Assembly (NCBI GenBank): GCA_049487715.1
Contig: CP150584.1
Span: 1-64,000 of the forward strand
Reading direction: 5' to 3'
DNA from: Pycnococcus provasolii
Taxonomy: Eukaryota > Chlorophyta > Pseudoscourfieldiophyceae > Pseudoscourfieldiales
Length of the DNA stretch: 64,000 nt
A model generated the notes under the pieces. The model was given only the letters and a program-made list of their open reading frames with translations, searched no databases and was not told the origin of the DNA. Each line of letters begins with the position of its first letter. The first letter of the stretch is position 1. Below are positions 48,042 through 57,313 of the stretch, piece after piece. The position numbers and the translations under genes are program-made.

Positions 48042-49625
48042 ATGACGTCGCTGTTCGCCGCGACACGCATACGCGCCGTCGACTTCTACCGCCGCGTGCC
48101 CAAGGACCTCACCGAGGCGTCCGTCGCCGGAGGAATCACCTCGCTGCTTGCCATCGTCATCTTGCTCGTGCTGATCGTCACGCAGACGCTCAACTACCTC
48201 GCCATCCAGAGACAAACGGACATCATCGTGGACACGTCCGAGGATGCCATCTTGAACATCAACTTCAACGTCACGCTCCCTCACGTCAGCTGCGAGTGGG
48301 CGTCCGTCGACCTCGTCGACGTCATCGGGCACAAGCGAATCAACATCACAGACCGGACCGTGCACAAGTACAACCTAGACGGAAGCTACCACGCGCCGGC
48401 AGCCAAGGAGGACACGCACGTGCACTACGGAGACAGCCCAACCGACCACTACGGAAACACGCGCCACGCCGTCGAGCTGACGGGAGATACCTTTCCAAAA
48501 TTTGTCGCAGACTACAAGGTGGTCATCGTGAACTTTCACGCGCCGTGGTGCCCGCACTGCCAGCGTCTTAGCCCGATCTACGAGCACGCGTCGGAAATCG
48601 TGCACTCGTGGAAGCCGCCGGGATTCACAGGAGATACGTCGCTGCGCATGGCCACGGTCGACTGCACGACGCCTCTGAACGGGCGACTCTGCCGCAAGCA
48701 CCAGATCCAGGCGTTTCCGAGCGTTCGCGTGTTCCGCGAGGGCACGGACATTCACAAGGATGCGACGAACGACGACCACCGCGAGCTCATGGAGAAGCAC
48801 CCGTTTTTGGTGCTCCCCATGCTTCACGAGAGCTACGAGGGACCGCGAACCGCCGCGGCGATGAGCGACTTTGCGAAGCAGGTGTGGAAGGAGACGACTG
48901 GGTGGGGCTTGCAGCGCGCGTTGCCAGCGCCGGGCGGTGGCACGGACGGCGACGGCGACGGCAAGCACGACTCGAAGGTTGCGACGAAGGGATGCATGAT
49001 CGAGGGAACGCTCGCGGCATCGCGTGTTCCCGGCAAGCTGATCATTGCACCTCACAGCTCCGGCCACAGCTTCAACCCGGAGCTGATCAACATTACGCAC
49101 ACCATTCACCACTTCAGCTTCGGTCCCAAGCTTCCCGAGCGCATGGGTCGGTACCTCAGAGAGGGCATGGGTGGCGCGTACGCGCGGCCGAGTGGCGTGC
49201 ACCAGGGTGGCGGTTACTGGCGCGCAAGACCAGGCCATCGAGGCATGGACGCCGGCGTGGTATTTGCGAGCGAAGTTCAGCACATCACGCACGAACACTA
49301 CATCAAGGTGGTTCCCACGATGTACCAAGCTCTTGGAGGCTTTCCGCTTGACACGTACGGCTACACCGTGAACTCGTACAAGTACGAGGCGGCGACGAAT
49401 ATGCGAGCGGGCGAGGTGCACTGGGAGGCTCCGATGGTCAAATTCAGCTACGACTTGATGCCCATGAAGGTGGTCGTGCGAGAGAACCGCAAGCCTGTGA
49501 TTGAGTGGTTGACTGGCCTGAGCGCGATTGTTGGCGGCGTGTACACGTGCATGCAGATTGTCACGTCGCTCATTGGGCACGTGAACGACATGTACAAGAA
49601 GATGTCTCTGGGAAAGCTTGGTTAA
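48042..49625 (+). CDS. PDI-C type protein (ERV41/46-like with inserted thioredoxin domain)
   Basis: 527 residues. The N-terminal TM (~30-52) follows DFYRRVPKDLTEASVAGG, the ERV41/ERV46 (ERGIC) start motif. A thioredoxin domain (~150-280) with active site APWCPHCQRL and the cis-Pro region QAFPSVRVF is inserted. Then the ERV-type luminal region resumes (GCMIEGTLAASRVPGKLIIA, NITHTIHHFSFG) and ends in a second TM (WLTGLSAIVGGVYTCMQIV). This architecture is the PDI-C / plant PDIL5-3/5-4 subfamily, two-TM oxidoreductases of the ER and early Golgi thought to act on cargo during ER-Golgi transport. An insertion of Gly/Asp residues (GGGTDGDGDGK) lies near ~305. Intronless; the ATG at 48042 fits the family start. 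Confidence 0.93.
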   Translation: MTSLFAATRIRAVDFYRRVPKDLTEASVAGGITSLLAIVILLVLIVTQTLNYLAIQRQTDIIVDTSEDAILNINFNVTLPHVSCEWASVDLVDVIGHKRINITDRTVHKYNLDGSYHAPAAKEDTHVHYGDSPTDHYGNTRHAVELTGDTFPKFVADYKVVIVNFHAPWCPHCQRLSPIYEHASEIVHSWKPPGFTGDTSLRMATVDCTTPLNGRLCRKHQIQAFPSVRVFREGTDIHKDATNDDHRELMEKHPFLVLPMLHESYEGPRTAAAMSDFAKQVWKETTGWGLQRALPAPGGGTDGDGDGKHDSKVATKGCMIEGTLAASRVPGKLIIAPHSSGHSFNPELINITHTIHHFSFGPKLPERMGRYLREGMGGAYARPSGVHQGGGYWRARPGHRGMDAGVVFASEVQHITHEHYIKVVPTMYQALGGFPLDTYGYTVNSYKYEAATNMRAGEVHWEAPMVKFSYDLMPMKVVVRENRKPVIEWLTGLSAIVGGVYTCMQIVTSLIGHVNDMYKKMSLGKLG

Positions 49626-49729
49626 TTAAGGAAACCAGAAAAAAAAAACAAAAAAAAACAAGCAAGTAACAGAAGTTCTTTTTCCTTTTTATTTTTTGTA
49701 TAAAGTTTTTAGTACTGGATGGGTGTGTG

Positions 49730-49920
49730 TTACTTCACCTTTTGTGGCAAATATTTCTTGTCACCCATCTTCTTGTCGGCTTCGATACGCTTCTTTTCCA
49801 GCGCCTTTTGCTTGAGAGCCTCCTTTTCTGGGTCAACGGCGTTCGAACTGCCTCCGCCAGCCGCCTTTTGTGCATCTTTCGCCGCTTTTTTCGCCAGCAT
49901 AGCAGCCTTATCCTATGTAG

Positions 49921-49963
<43 letters not shown>

Positions 49964-50373
49964 TGTGGTTAGGATGTGCTGATTTCATTTTTATATGTAG
50001 GGAGGGTGTATGAATCACATTTCACAACCTTCTCAGCACGTTGTGCAGGTGTGAGGTTGTCCTGCCGCCCGCCGTTCACAGAAGCCTGCTTTTTCAGGTT
50101 GGCTTCTCGCGCCTAGAACAGTGCATCGATCGGGGGAGGGTGAAGATGTGTGTGTGATATCGTCGTGTTATGCTGGTGTGAGTGTCCGACCAAAAAGCTA
50201 AAAGAGAAACACGCACACATACACGTGCATATGCGCAAGGCACAGGCACATGCACATTTCCTGACATACATGGTTACTGCACACACGCAGACGCAGACGC
50301 AGACGCAGACGCACTAAGCATAATCGCTTTCACTAGAACTACTTACCTTGTCCCTCATGTTGCCTCGCGCCAT
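49730..50373 (-). CDS. SERF: SERF/4F5-family small basic protein, three exons
   Basis: Assembled from three exons on the minus strand: 50373-50347, 50112-50029 and 49912-49730, with introns of 234 and 116 bases, all phase 0 and GT...AG. The product is 97 residues: MARGNMRDK, AREANLKKQASVNGGRQDNL, TPAQRAEK, DKAAMLAKKAAKDAQKAAGG and so on to a stop TAA. The start and the REANLKK segment match the 4F5/SERF family (MARGNQR...), small unstructured Lys-rich proteins linked to RNA binding and amyloid aggregation in animals. Exons 1 and 2 are too short for ordinary frame tracking. Intron 2 carries a long GT/CA microsatellite. Divergent from the prenyl synthase gene. Confidence 0.82.
49921..49970. repeat. 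GT/CA dinucleotide microsatellite in SERF intron 2
   Basis: About 18 GT units on the plus strand, inside the 116-base intron of the SERF-like gene, close to its acceptor. Its length may vary and influence splicing. Confidence 0.85.
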
Positions 50374-50938
50374 GACGATGATATCCTTGATGCGGATGCA
50401 GATTCCCGGGAAAGAAGAAAAGATGGATGATGGGCGCCGAGAAGTTAAAAGGGGAAAAGGGGGGGGCTGAAGTTAAAGAAACAAACCCCCAAAAGTGTCT
50501 GCCGGTGCGAAAGAAAACAGAAGAAAACTCACCAGGCAGGAATTCTAAGTCTAAGAGCGGGAATTGGGGATCCACCCGGGGACGCAATAAGTGTACAACT
50601 ATGAGTAGAGTACCCTGAGGATGAGGCCGAGAGAAGAGGGGGATACCGGTTCCCCTCAGGGAGCCTTTCCCCCATAGACTATATAGGGCGAGGGACCTTG
50701 CCATGCAGTTGGTGGTGCACAGCGCTTCGAGGGCTCTCTCCCACTGCGATATTATTGCAGGGGCTCCCGGGGCCACAGAACAGAACAACGACGTGGGTGT
50801 AGTGCAGTGCAGTGGAGGGGAAAACCATCCTCATCCTCCCTCTCCCTCTCATTCTCCCTCTCCCTCTCATTCTCATCTGCGCGTTCTCGTGTTCTCACGA
50901 CTCGTGCTCCTTCATTTTATACCGTTTAACTACTCGTT
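50374..50938. other. Divergent promoter region (SERF and prenyl synthase)
   Basis: No coding sequence is supported. It contains an A/G-rich leader (50410-50470), a CCCCTCAGGGAGC / GCTCCCGGGG-type GC-rich part, a TATA-like ACTATATAGGG at about 50677-50688, and CCCTCTCATTCT repeats (50840-50875) ahead of the prenyl synthase ATG. Confidence 0.5.
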
Positions 50939-52243
50939 ATGCCGCCCTCTTTGTGTATTCGCTCGCTCGCTTCTTCTGCGCCTGCTCAACAACGGCTGGG
51001 TGGCAGAGCAGGCTCGAGAAGCTTGCGCGTTGTCGCGGTCGCCTCGCCGGGACCACACGCTTCAGCAAAAAATTCACCAAAAGGCACCTCGGTCGCGTCG
51101 TCGTCGTCGTCGTCAAGGAGAGACACGAACGTCGCACCCGCGCGCGTCGCGATCACAGAGGCCACAGAGACCACAGAGGCTGCGACCACCACATCAGAGA
51201 CCACAGCAGAAACGCCATCCACGTCAACCAGCTCCTCCGCAGCCTCGGGGGTTGTCGCCGTCGACGATGTTCTCGCACCTGTCAGCGACGACATGGTGCA
51301 GCTCGACATGAGCGTGCGCAACATCGTCGGGCAGAGGAACCCTATGCTCATGGCTGCCGCCGACCAGATCTTTGGCGCGGGAGGAAAGAAGATCCGTCCC
51401 GCCGTCGTGTTTCTCGTCAGCCGAGCTACGATGCAGCTGCACGGAACGAGCGAGATGAACGCCAAGCACAGGAAGCTCGCCGAAATTATCGAAATGATTC
51501 ACACAGCAAGCCTCGTGCACGACGACGTGCTCGACGAGTGCGACCTAAGGCGCGGTGCCGCGACCGTCAACCAGAAGTACGGAACGCGCCTAGCCGTTCT
51601 CGCCGGCGACTTTCTGTTCGCGCAGTCGTCGTGGTTCCTCGCCAACCTTGACAACCTCGAGGTGATCAAGCTGATCAGCCGTGTGATTGCGGACTTTGCG
51701 GATGGCGAAATTGCGCAGGCGTCGAGCCTCTTCGACACGTCCATCACCGTCGAGCAGTACGTTGACAAGTCGTTCTACAAGACAGCCTCGTTGATCGCCG
51801 CGTCGTGCCGCTCAGCCGCGGCGTTAAGTGACGTCAGCGACGAGGTGAAGGAGGCTTGCTACGAGTACGGGCGTGCTCTCGGCATTGCGTTTCAGATTGT
51901 TGACGACGTACTTGACTTCACGCAGTCGACGGAGACGCTCGGTAAACCGAGGGGCCAGGATCTTGCGAGCGGCAACTTGACGGCGCCAGCCATCTTCGCG
52001 CTGCAGCGCGACGCCGAGGCGGATGGGCAGCTGCTTGACATCATCGACTCGGAGTTTATGGAGGAGGATTCGCTCGAACGTGCGCTCGGGTATGTCGAGG
52101 AGTTCGGTGGGCTCGATGCTGCACGAAAGCTTGCGGAGGAGTACGCGCAGAAGGCTCGCGACAGCCTATCCGTGCTCCCTGACAGTGCGTCGAAAGAGAG
52201 CCTGAACCTCCTCGTCGATTACGTGTTGTGCCGAGTGTACTAA
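50939..52243 (+). CDS. SPS: Plastid trans-long-chain prenyl diphosphate synthase (solanesyl type)
   Basis: 434 residues from ATG 50939. The first ~100 residues are Ser/Ala/Arg-rich (RSLRVVAVASPGP), a green-type plastid transit peptide with a low-complexity Thr/Ser spacer. The catalytic domain follows: GKKIRPAVVFLV, the first Asp-rich motif LVHDDVLDECDLRRG, GDFLFAQSSW, and the second Asp motif IVDDVLDFTQ with GKPRGQDLASGNLTAPAIFA. The order and spacing match solanesyl/nonaprenyl diphosphate synthases that build the plastoquinone side chain from IPP. Chain length cannot be fixed from sequence alone, but small residues before the first DDxxD (LVHDDVL preceded by MIHTAS) suit a long-chain enzyme. 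Intronless. Confidence 0.94.
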   Translation: MPPSLCIRSLASSAPAQQRLGGRAGSRSLRVVAVASPGPHASAKNSPKGTSVASSSSSSRRDTNVAPARVAITEATETTEAATTTSETTAETPSTSTSSSAASGVVAVDDVLAPVSDDMVQLDMSVRNIVGQRNPMLMAAADQIFGAGGKKIRPAVVFLVSRATMQLHGTSEMNAKHRKLAEIIEMIHTASLVHDDVLDECDLRRGAATVNQKYGTRLAVLAGDFLFAQSSWFLANLDNLEVIKLISRVIADFADGEIAQASSLFDTSITVEQYVDKSFYKTASLIAASCRSAAALSDVSDEVKEACYEYGRALGIAFQIVDDVLDFTQSTETLGKPRGQDLASGNLTAPAIFALQRDAEADGQLLDIIDSEFMEEDSLERALGYVEEFGGLDAARKLAEEYAQKARDSLSVLPDSASKESLNLLVDYVLCRVY

Positions 52244-52955
52244 GCAGTGGGACGGCTCGGAAAAAAAAAATCTAAAAAAAACAACTAAAAAACTTTCTCC
52301 AATTTTCTTTTTGGTGTGGGAATTTTAACACACGACACGCATAGTAATAATAAATGTGACTCTCACTTTATTTTCTTTTGTTTCGTTTCGTTTCTGCATC
52401 GACTGGCCGCGTTGTTTCTTTTCTCCTCGGCCGACGGACGGATCGCCGGAACGGGTCCCACGAGGAGCGCACCGAATCCCCGGGGGGGGAGTGAGTGGTA
52501 ACTTAACCCCTGGCACCTGGCACCTGGCACCTGGCACCTGGGGGGAGATACGAATATGTATGTAGTGAGAAAGGTACCTATATACCTTATGCGCAGCCCA
52601 AGGCGTGTTGTAATCGCGAAACCACGAAACAATACCTATACATGGGTCCATGGATTTCACAGAGTACAGTACCAGGTCTGTGACATCACATCACGAGCAC
52701 GACCCCCCTAGAAGAGGTTCTTTCTTTCCCCTCTACGATAAGAGGAGAGGATCGATCGCTGCGGCCTACCTTTGGTGGCTGGTGGGAGGCTCCAGGGTCG
52801 CTCCCCCCGGGATCCCTCCGGGTCCGGGGATCCCCCCTAGGGTAGCAAGTGGTGCGGTTGAGTGCCTTCCACCATTCCGATTCCTCCTTCATCTTCATCT
52901 TCATCTCGCCCGATCCGATCGCTGCACGTCCGCCTCGTCTTCACGCGACTCTACG
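52244..52955. other. Intergenic region with CACCTGG minisatellite
   Basis: A- and T-rich 3' flank of the prenyl synthase gene (52260-52320), then four to five tandem CACCTGG heptamers (52510-52541), then the leader of the next gene with a GGATCCC/GGGATCC palindromic stretch near 52805-52840. The in-frame upstream extension of the next gene (ATG 52650) is compositionally unlike coding sequence. Confidence 0.55.
52510..52541. repeat. CACCTGG minisatellite
   Basis: CTGGCAC heptamers repeated four and a half times without mismatch. Confidence 0.9.
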
Positions 52956-54918
52956 ATGATGCTCACGCGCGTCGTCACGACGATCGTCGACCCGCCGCCG
53001 GAGCTGCAGCAGTTCGTCAGGTCGCTCAACGTCGTGCAGCTCGCGTCGTGCTTCCTCTTCACCTTCACGGTCGCCGCGGCGGCCGCATTCTACGTCAAGC
53101 CGCACGAGGCGAAAATGCTCCTTCCAAAAAGCTTGGCAAGGAACACGAAGTTCTTTCCTTGTCAGGTGCGCCAACTCTTTCTTGTTGTTTTCCCCTTAGC
53201 CCCCTTTCTCCCTCAAGATACACGCGATGTGGGATGGAGTGGAGCCCTTGCAATAAATATGTAGTGGATGGATGCGACAAGAAGAAAACAAACTGACCGT
53301 TCCAATTTAACTCAAACAGGATTGCTATGCCGGCAACTTTGGAGAGAGGTGTGCTGGAAACGTTTACGTCACGGCGGAGTACATCCCACAAGTCACCTAC
53401 AAGCACAACGACTGCCAGGATATCGTAGACGAAGTGTACCAGCGCGTCGACAGACTGCAAAAGCCTTACGACTGCTACCAAGGGTTTGGCAAGGCGAGCT
53501 TTCGCATGTACAACCTGCACCCACAGTACGAAGATGGACGGTCGCTCGACCCGTACACGCTCGTCGCGCAGGCGCTCAACGCGCTCACGGAGACGTTCGT
53601 GCACGGCTACGCGTTTCAGTACTCGCCGCGTTTCAGCCTTGACGAGAACGCGTACGACCCGTTCTGTCGCCTGCCCGACCACAAGGGAACGTACGTCGGC
53701 CTCGCGTGCTACTTGCAGGAGCTGTCGCCGTGCGACGTCGCGACGCAAAGCCGCAGCGAGGGAAACAACACGAGAAAGCCGCACTCGTTGACGAGCTACC
53801 GCGCGAACATTCACCACCTCGTGGAGAATGACGAAACGCTGAAGGACCACAAGGAGAAGGTGGACGCGTACTTGGACAGCCAGCCGGTGGAGCTGTCAAA
53901 TCCGCCACCTCTCATAGACGCGTCGTTGATCCCAGACCCGTGGAGCAAGCGCGGCATTCACTGGCTTCAGACGCACCTTCTCCGCTACCTCTGGCGCGAG
54001 ACGCCGCGCTTCGCCGCTCTCGTCAAAGCAACCGCTGAGGCGAACGGCCTGGCGAAAGCCTTGCGCGTCGACGGCCAAGTGATTGGCATGTACGTTCCCG
54101 CGTGCAACACGAGGGGGCAGGGCATCCGCGACGGCGACAAGGAGCGCCTCGACGGCATCCAGTGGAAGAAGGAACGGTTCCTGCCCAGCAGCCACAAGGT
54201 GGAGCGTGCCGTGCCCTGCCGCCCTCTTTCTGAGTTTTTCGCCGCGGCGAATGTCATTCGTGAGAAGCATCCGAATATCAAGACAGTTCTGCTCGTCACG
54301 TCGGATCCTGACGTGATCACCGCGAGCACGGATCACAACGCCGACGGCGTTTCGCCGAACGACGCGTCGGATATCTCCAAATCCAGGCGCAGCGCGAACT
54401 ACGACCCATCCGTGAACATGAAGAGGCGGCACAAGTGGAACGTGCTGTACGGCCTCATGAGGCCGGATGCCGCGCAAGCGGGCCTGCTCCAGTCGAACCG
54501 AGTGTCGGGAATCACCGACGTGACGTATGAGGTGGACCTTCCGGGTAACGAGGCGACGCGCACGATGGTGTCGATGGCTCTGCTGGCGAGGTGCACGGCG
54601 TACGTCGGCGTTCTCGCGGACGTGCGCGGCCAACTCGCGTACAAGCTGATGACGGCGAACAAAAATGGCCAGTACGTGCCGTACGTTTCGATTGACCAGG
54701 CGACTCCTCAGCCGAGCTTTGCGGATGATCGATTCGCGGTGCAGGCGAAGGGTGGCATGTCCAAGGGAATGCAGGTGGCTGCGGCAAATTTAGACATGCC
54801 TCGCAGCAAGAAGTTTGCTATTGCCGATACGTACAGCGGGCGCCGGAGATTTTCCTTGAGGAGGAGGTTGTTGGGCGGTGGTGGTGGCGACGATTCCGTG
54901 CACGTCAGCAACAGCTAA
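52956..54918 (+). CDS. GT23-like (alpha-fucosyltransferase-related) type II membrane protein, two exons
   Basis: Exons 52956-53165 and 53320-54918, joined across a 154-base phase-0 intron (CAG|GTGCGC...AAACAG|GAT); about 602 residues. Residues ~29-47 form a signal anchor (LASCFLFTFTVAAAAAFYV), a Golgi type II topology. The luminal part has paired cysteines (DCYAGNFGERCAG, YDCYQGFG). It also has a catalytic-domain order like GT23/GT65 fucosyltransferases: HWLQTHLLRYLWRETPRFAA, then VIGMYVPACNTRGQGIRDGD in the place of the usual IG(I/V)H(V/I)R-GD segment, RPLSEFFAAANVIREKHPNI, VLLVTSDPDVI, and a late SMALLARCTAYVG stretch. The normal His-Val-Arg is replaced by Tyr-Val-Pro and the expected Arg is displaced, so donor or activity may differ. 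The assignment to GT23 is from pattern, not alignment. Confidence 0.7.
53166..53319 (+). other. Intron in the GT23-like gene
   Basis: 154 bases, GTGCGC donor and CTCAAACAG acceptor, phase 0. It contains in-frame stops, and its removal joins KFFPCQ to DCYAGNFGERC. Confidence 0.85.
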
Positions 54919-56118
54919 ATTATTATAGCTCTTCGTCGTCTCCTTCTTCTTTAACCTTTTCGGAAGAGTAAAGGAGCAACAACACATGTAATACTTTTAA
55001 TTATTGACTAGACATATTCTAAGTGAGCCAGTGAGAGGAGGATCAAAGAACTTACTTCTTGACATTTCTTAATGAGATCTCGACCACCAAGGAATGATGT
55101 TTCGCGATATATTTTGATCAATCATGCGAGGAATTATTTCCCTCAAGCAGGTGCAAATTTTCCTCGTGTATTAAGGCTAATTTTTTTAAAAAGGATACGG
55201 TGGCGTCGATATCGTTTGTTTCGTGTTTTTGATATGGGAAAAGCGCACACATTTACCTACGCAACCGAAGAACAACAAAAAAACATGGCCGCATTCTGAC
55301 GGAACGTTCCTGAATGAACAATAATGTCATCTTGTCCTATCCTTAATAAAGTCAACCCACGGAACCATTGACCTTGACCTTGATTTTGGGGACAATCAAT
55401 GCATTCCTGAACGGTTTGGTTGGCAAGGGGGCGCCCCTTAACGGGAACTGGGGCACTTAGCCGCCTTAAAAAAAATTTATCATTCTTTAATAAGGCCCAC
55501 CGTTCTGGCGCGTTAAGGGCGCTCCTGCACGGCGTCACGGCGATGTGGAGCAGCCGTGGTGCGGACGAGAGTCCGAACATTGGTTGGCGCCCGAAAGCAG
55601 ATGGCAACCCTAAATAATTCCTCGGCTCCTCGCATGGTCAATAATGAGCTCTTCCAAGCATTCGAGCTAATATTATACTTTTTCATCTTAATATGCATCG
55701 GCTGCGGCGGCGTGCGTAGTTTATTTTCACAAAAAAAAATTGGCGGTTAAAAGCTGTTCAGCTTTGGAGGTAAATTTCGATAGAAGTCCCTGTTTTTTTT
55801 AGTGTGTTAGGTTGTTAGTGATGGCTTTCATTTTTGATATTTGGGGGTTCGTGGGTAGACTTACGGCGCCTTATCCATAATCTTGGCTACGAGGGCCGAA
55901 AGAAAATGCACCAAAATGTGGTGCATAGTTTGATCGAGCTTACCCACGTCGGGGTTCGAACCCGAGACCTCCGGATACCCGTGTGAACGAGGATCTCTGT
56001 CGTCTGTGCGAACGAACCGGTATCCCCTGTGACACTGTACAAAACAATGCGCGTAGTTTGACACACCTTTTTTTTTTTGCCATCCGTTACAACCTTCGTC
56101 AACACATTCCACATCGGG
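54919..56118. other. Intergenic AT-rich region without a supported gene
   Basis: TGTAA at 54987 ends the GT23-like gene. The interval is much more AT-rich than its surroundings (notably 55040-55270 and 55640-55860). It contains a tRNA T-arm-like hairpin at about 55951-55967 (minus strand TCGGG-TTCGAAC-CCCGA) without a complete cloverleaf. A 116-codon minus frame (55257-55607) starts without a conventional context and shows no domain. An A/T-rich foreign or transposon origin is possible but unproven. Confidence 0.5.
54987..54991 (+). terminator. TGTAA polyadenylation signal (GT23-like gene)
   Basis: TGTAA 69 bases after the stop codon, followed by an A/T-rich stretch. Motif-based only. Confidence 0.45.
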
Positions 56119-57009
56119 ATGGCGCATCCTGCTCCTCCCACGCACACGCACCGCGTTCTCCTCATAACAACCTCCCACGCTCAAGGCGCCTCGCCTACAC
56201 AACTCGCCGTGCTCCACTCCGCATTCACCTCAAGCAACGTCGACGTCACCATAGCCTCGCTCGCAGGCGGCACCATCCCGCTCCACCAGGATGCAACCAC
56301 CACAAAAGCTCAAAAAGAGCTCAACAAACGCTTCACTTCCGACGAAAACGTCGCACTCATCGAGTCCAAACCAGCCTGGACGTTCGACGGGCGCGACTTT
56401 GACGGCTTCGTGCTTTGCGGCGGTCCCGGCGCCTTGCACGACTTTGTCGACAACTTTGGACTGCGTCGACTCCTGCAGCCAGCCATAGCGGTTGGCCGGC
56501 CGGTGGCAGGACTGGAAACGGGTTGCTCCGCTCTCATCCAGCTGAAAAACGAGGCTGACCACTCCGTCGTCTCAGGCTTGCGCGTGACATGCCCTGTTGA
56601 CCTTGAGTCTCGCTTTGCTGCCGCAGGATGTTCCATCGTGTCGTCTGGTGACGTCGTTGGAGACAGCTGCATCATCACCGCGAGTGCAACCGCCTCGGCT
56701 GCCGAGCTGGCTCGCGCCGTGATGCGAGCGATGCCCACGCCGCTCGAGAAGGCAGAAGCGCTCGTGCGTCGTATGGAAGAGGTGCAGAAAACTGTGAACG
56801 GCCAGGCTGGGAAAGTCATGAAGGAATTCCAGGCGATGAAAAGAACAGAAAAGGAGTTTGTGAAAGTGCTCGTGTCCAACACGCTCGACGACATCTTCGG
56901 TGCGTATGTTCCCATAATGCTATTCGCCGTACTCGCGGTAACCTTGTACTTTGGTGGATACAGCTACATCTCCAAGTGCGTTCAGGTTGGACGAGTGCTT
57001 CCGCTGTAA
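56119..57009 (+). CDS. DJ-1/PfpI-like class I amidotransferase-fold protein with C-terminal TM
   Basis: 296 residues from ATG 56119 (the open frame extends to a TTG at 56077). Residues ~10-195 match the DJ-1/PfpI fold: HRVLLITTSHAQG, VDVTIASLAGG, FDGFVLCGGPGALHDF and RPVAGLETGCSALIQL. In catalytic members the nucleophile elbow reads A-(I/V)-C-H-G-P; here the aligned residue is Glu (GLETG) and the nearest Cys lies three residues later, so glyoxalase or protease-type catalysis is doubtful. A charged amphipathic stretch (MEEVQKTVNGQAGKVMKEFQ) precedes a C-terminal membrane helix (PIMLFAVLAVTLYFGGYSYI). So it is probably a tail-anchored cytosolic protein. Converges with the P4H-like gene. Confidence 0.78.
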   Translation: MAHPAPPTHTHRVLLITTSHAQGASPTQLAVLHSAFTSSNVDVTIASLAGGTIPLHQDATTTKAQKELNKRFTSDENVALIESKPAWTFDGRDFDGFVLCGGPGALHDFVDNFGLRRLLQPAIAVGRPVAGLETGCSALIQLKNEADHSVVSGLRVTCPVDLESRFAAAGCSIVSSGDVVGDSCIITASATASAAELARAVMRAMPTPLEKAEALVRRMEEVQKTVNGQAGKVMKEFQAMKRTEKEFVKVLVSNTLDDIFGAYVPIMLFAVLAVTLYFGGYSYISKCVQVGRVLPL

Positions 57010-57173
57010 GAACACCAAAATTATTATTAGTTAAACGAATTATTTTTACTATGTTCAGCGAAACACACGAAACACACAATCAATTAAAATTCCAAACGTT
57101 TCGTATGCTTTCCCTCTCTCTCTGTGTCTCTTTCTCTCTTTCTCGGTCTCTTTCTTTCTTTCTTTCCATTTTT

Positions 57174-57229
<56 letters not shown>

Positions 57230-57313
57230 GTCTCCACAAACAAACACTCAGCACCACCACTCATCCACCCACCAGATCAAGCACCTGAAGTGCTTGATCT
57301 GCGCTATGCATCA
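57010..57313. other. Convergent intergenic spacer with CT microsatellites
   Basis: Holds TCTCTCTC and TTTC tracts at 57112-57226 and a GATCAAGCACCTGAAGTGCTTGATC stem-loop: AGATCAAGCAC / GTGCTTGATCT, 11-bp arms, at 57276-57301. This sits 10-15 bases beyond the P4H stop and could be its 3'-end hairpin. No coding sequence. Confidence 0.7.
57276..57301. terminator. Strong 11-bp stem-loop between convergent genes
   Basis: AGATCAAGCAC and GTGCTTGATCT are exact complements separated by CTGA. It lies just past the stop of the minus-strand P4H-like gene (57314). Whether it acts in 3'-end formation is not known. Confidence 0.6.

Noticed and set aside
48375-49580. 401-codon minus-strand frame opposite the PDI-C gene
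   Set aside because: Composition artefact of a GC-biased gene; the product is His/Arg/Val-rich with no recognisable domain.
52650-52955. Upstream ATG extension of the GT23-like protein
   Set aside because: The added ~100 residues are compositionally unlike the gene and would bury the signal anchor. ATG 52956 gives a normal type II start.
55940-56005. Possible tRNA gene on the minus strand
   Set aside because: A T-arm (TCGGG-TTCGAAC-CCCGA) is present, but no matching acceptor, D-arm or anticodon stem could be formed in the upstream sequence.
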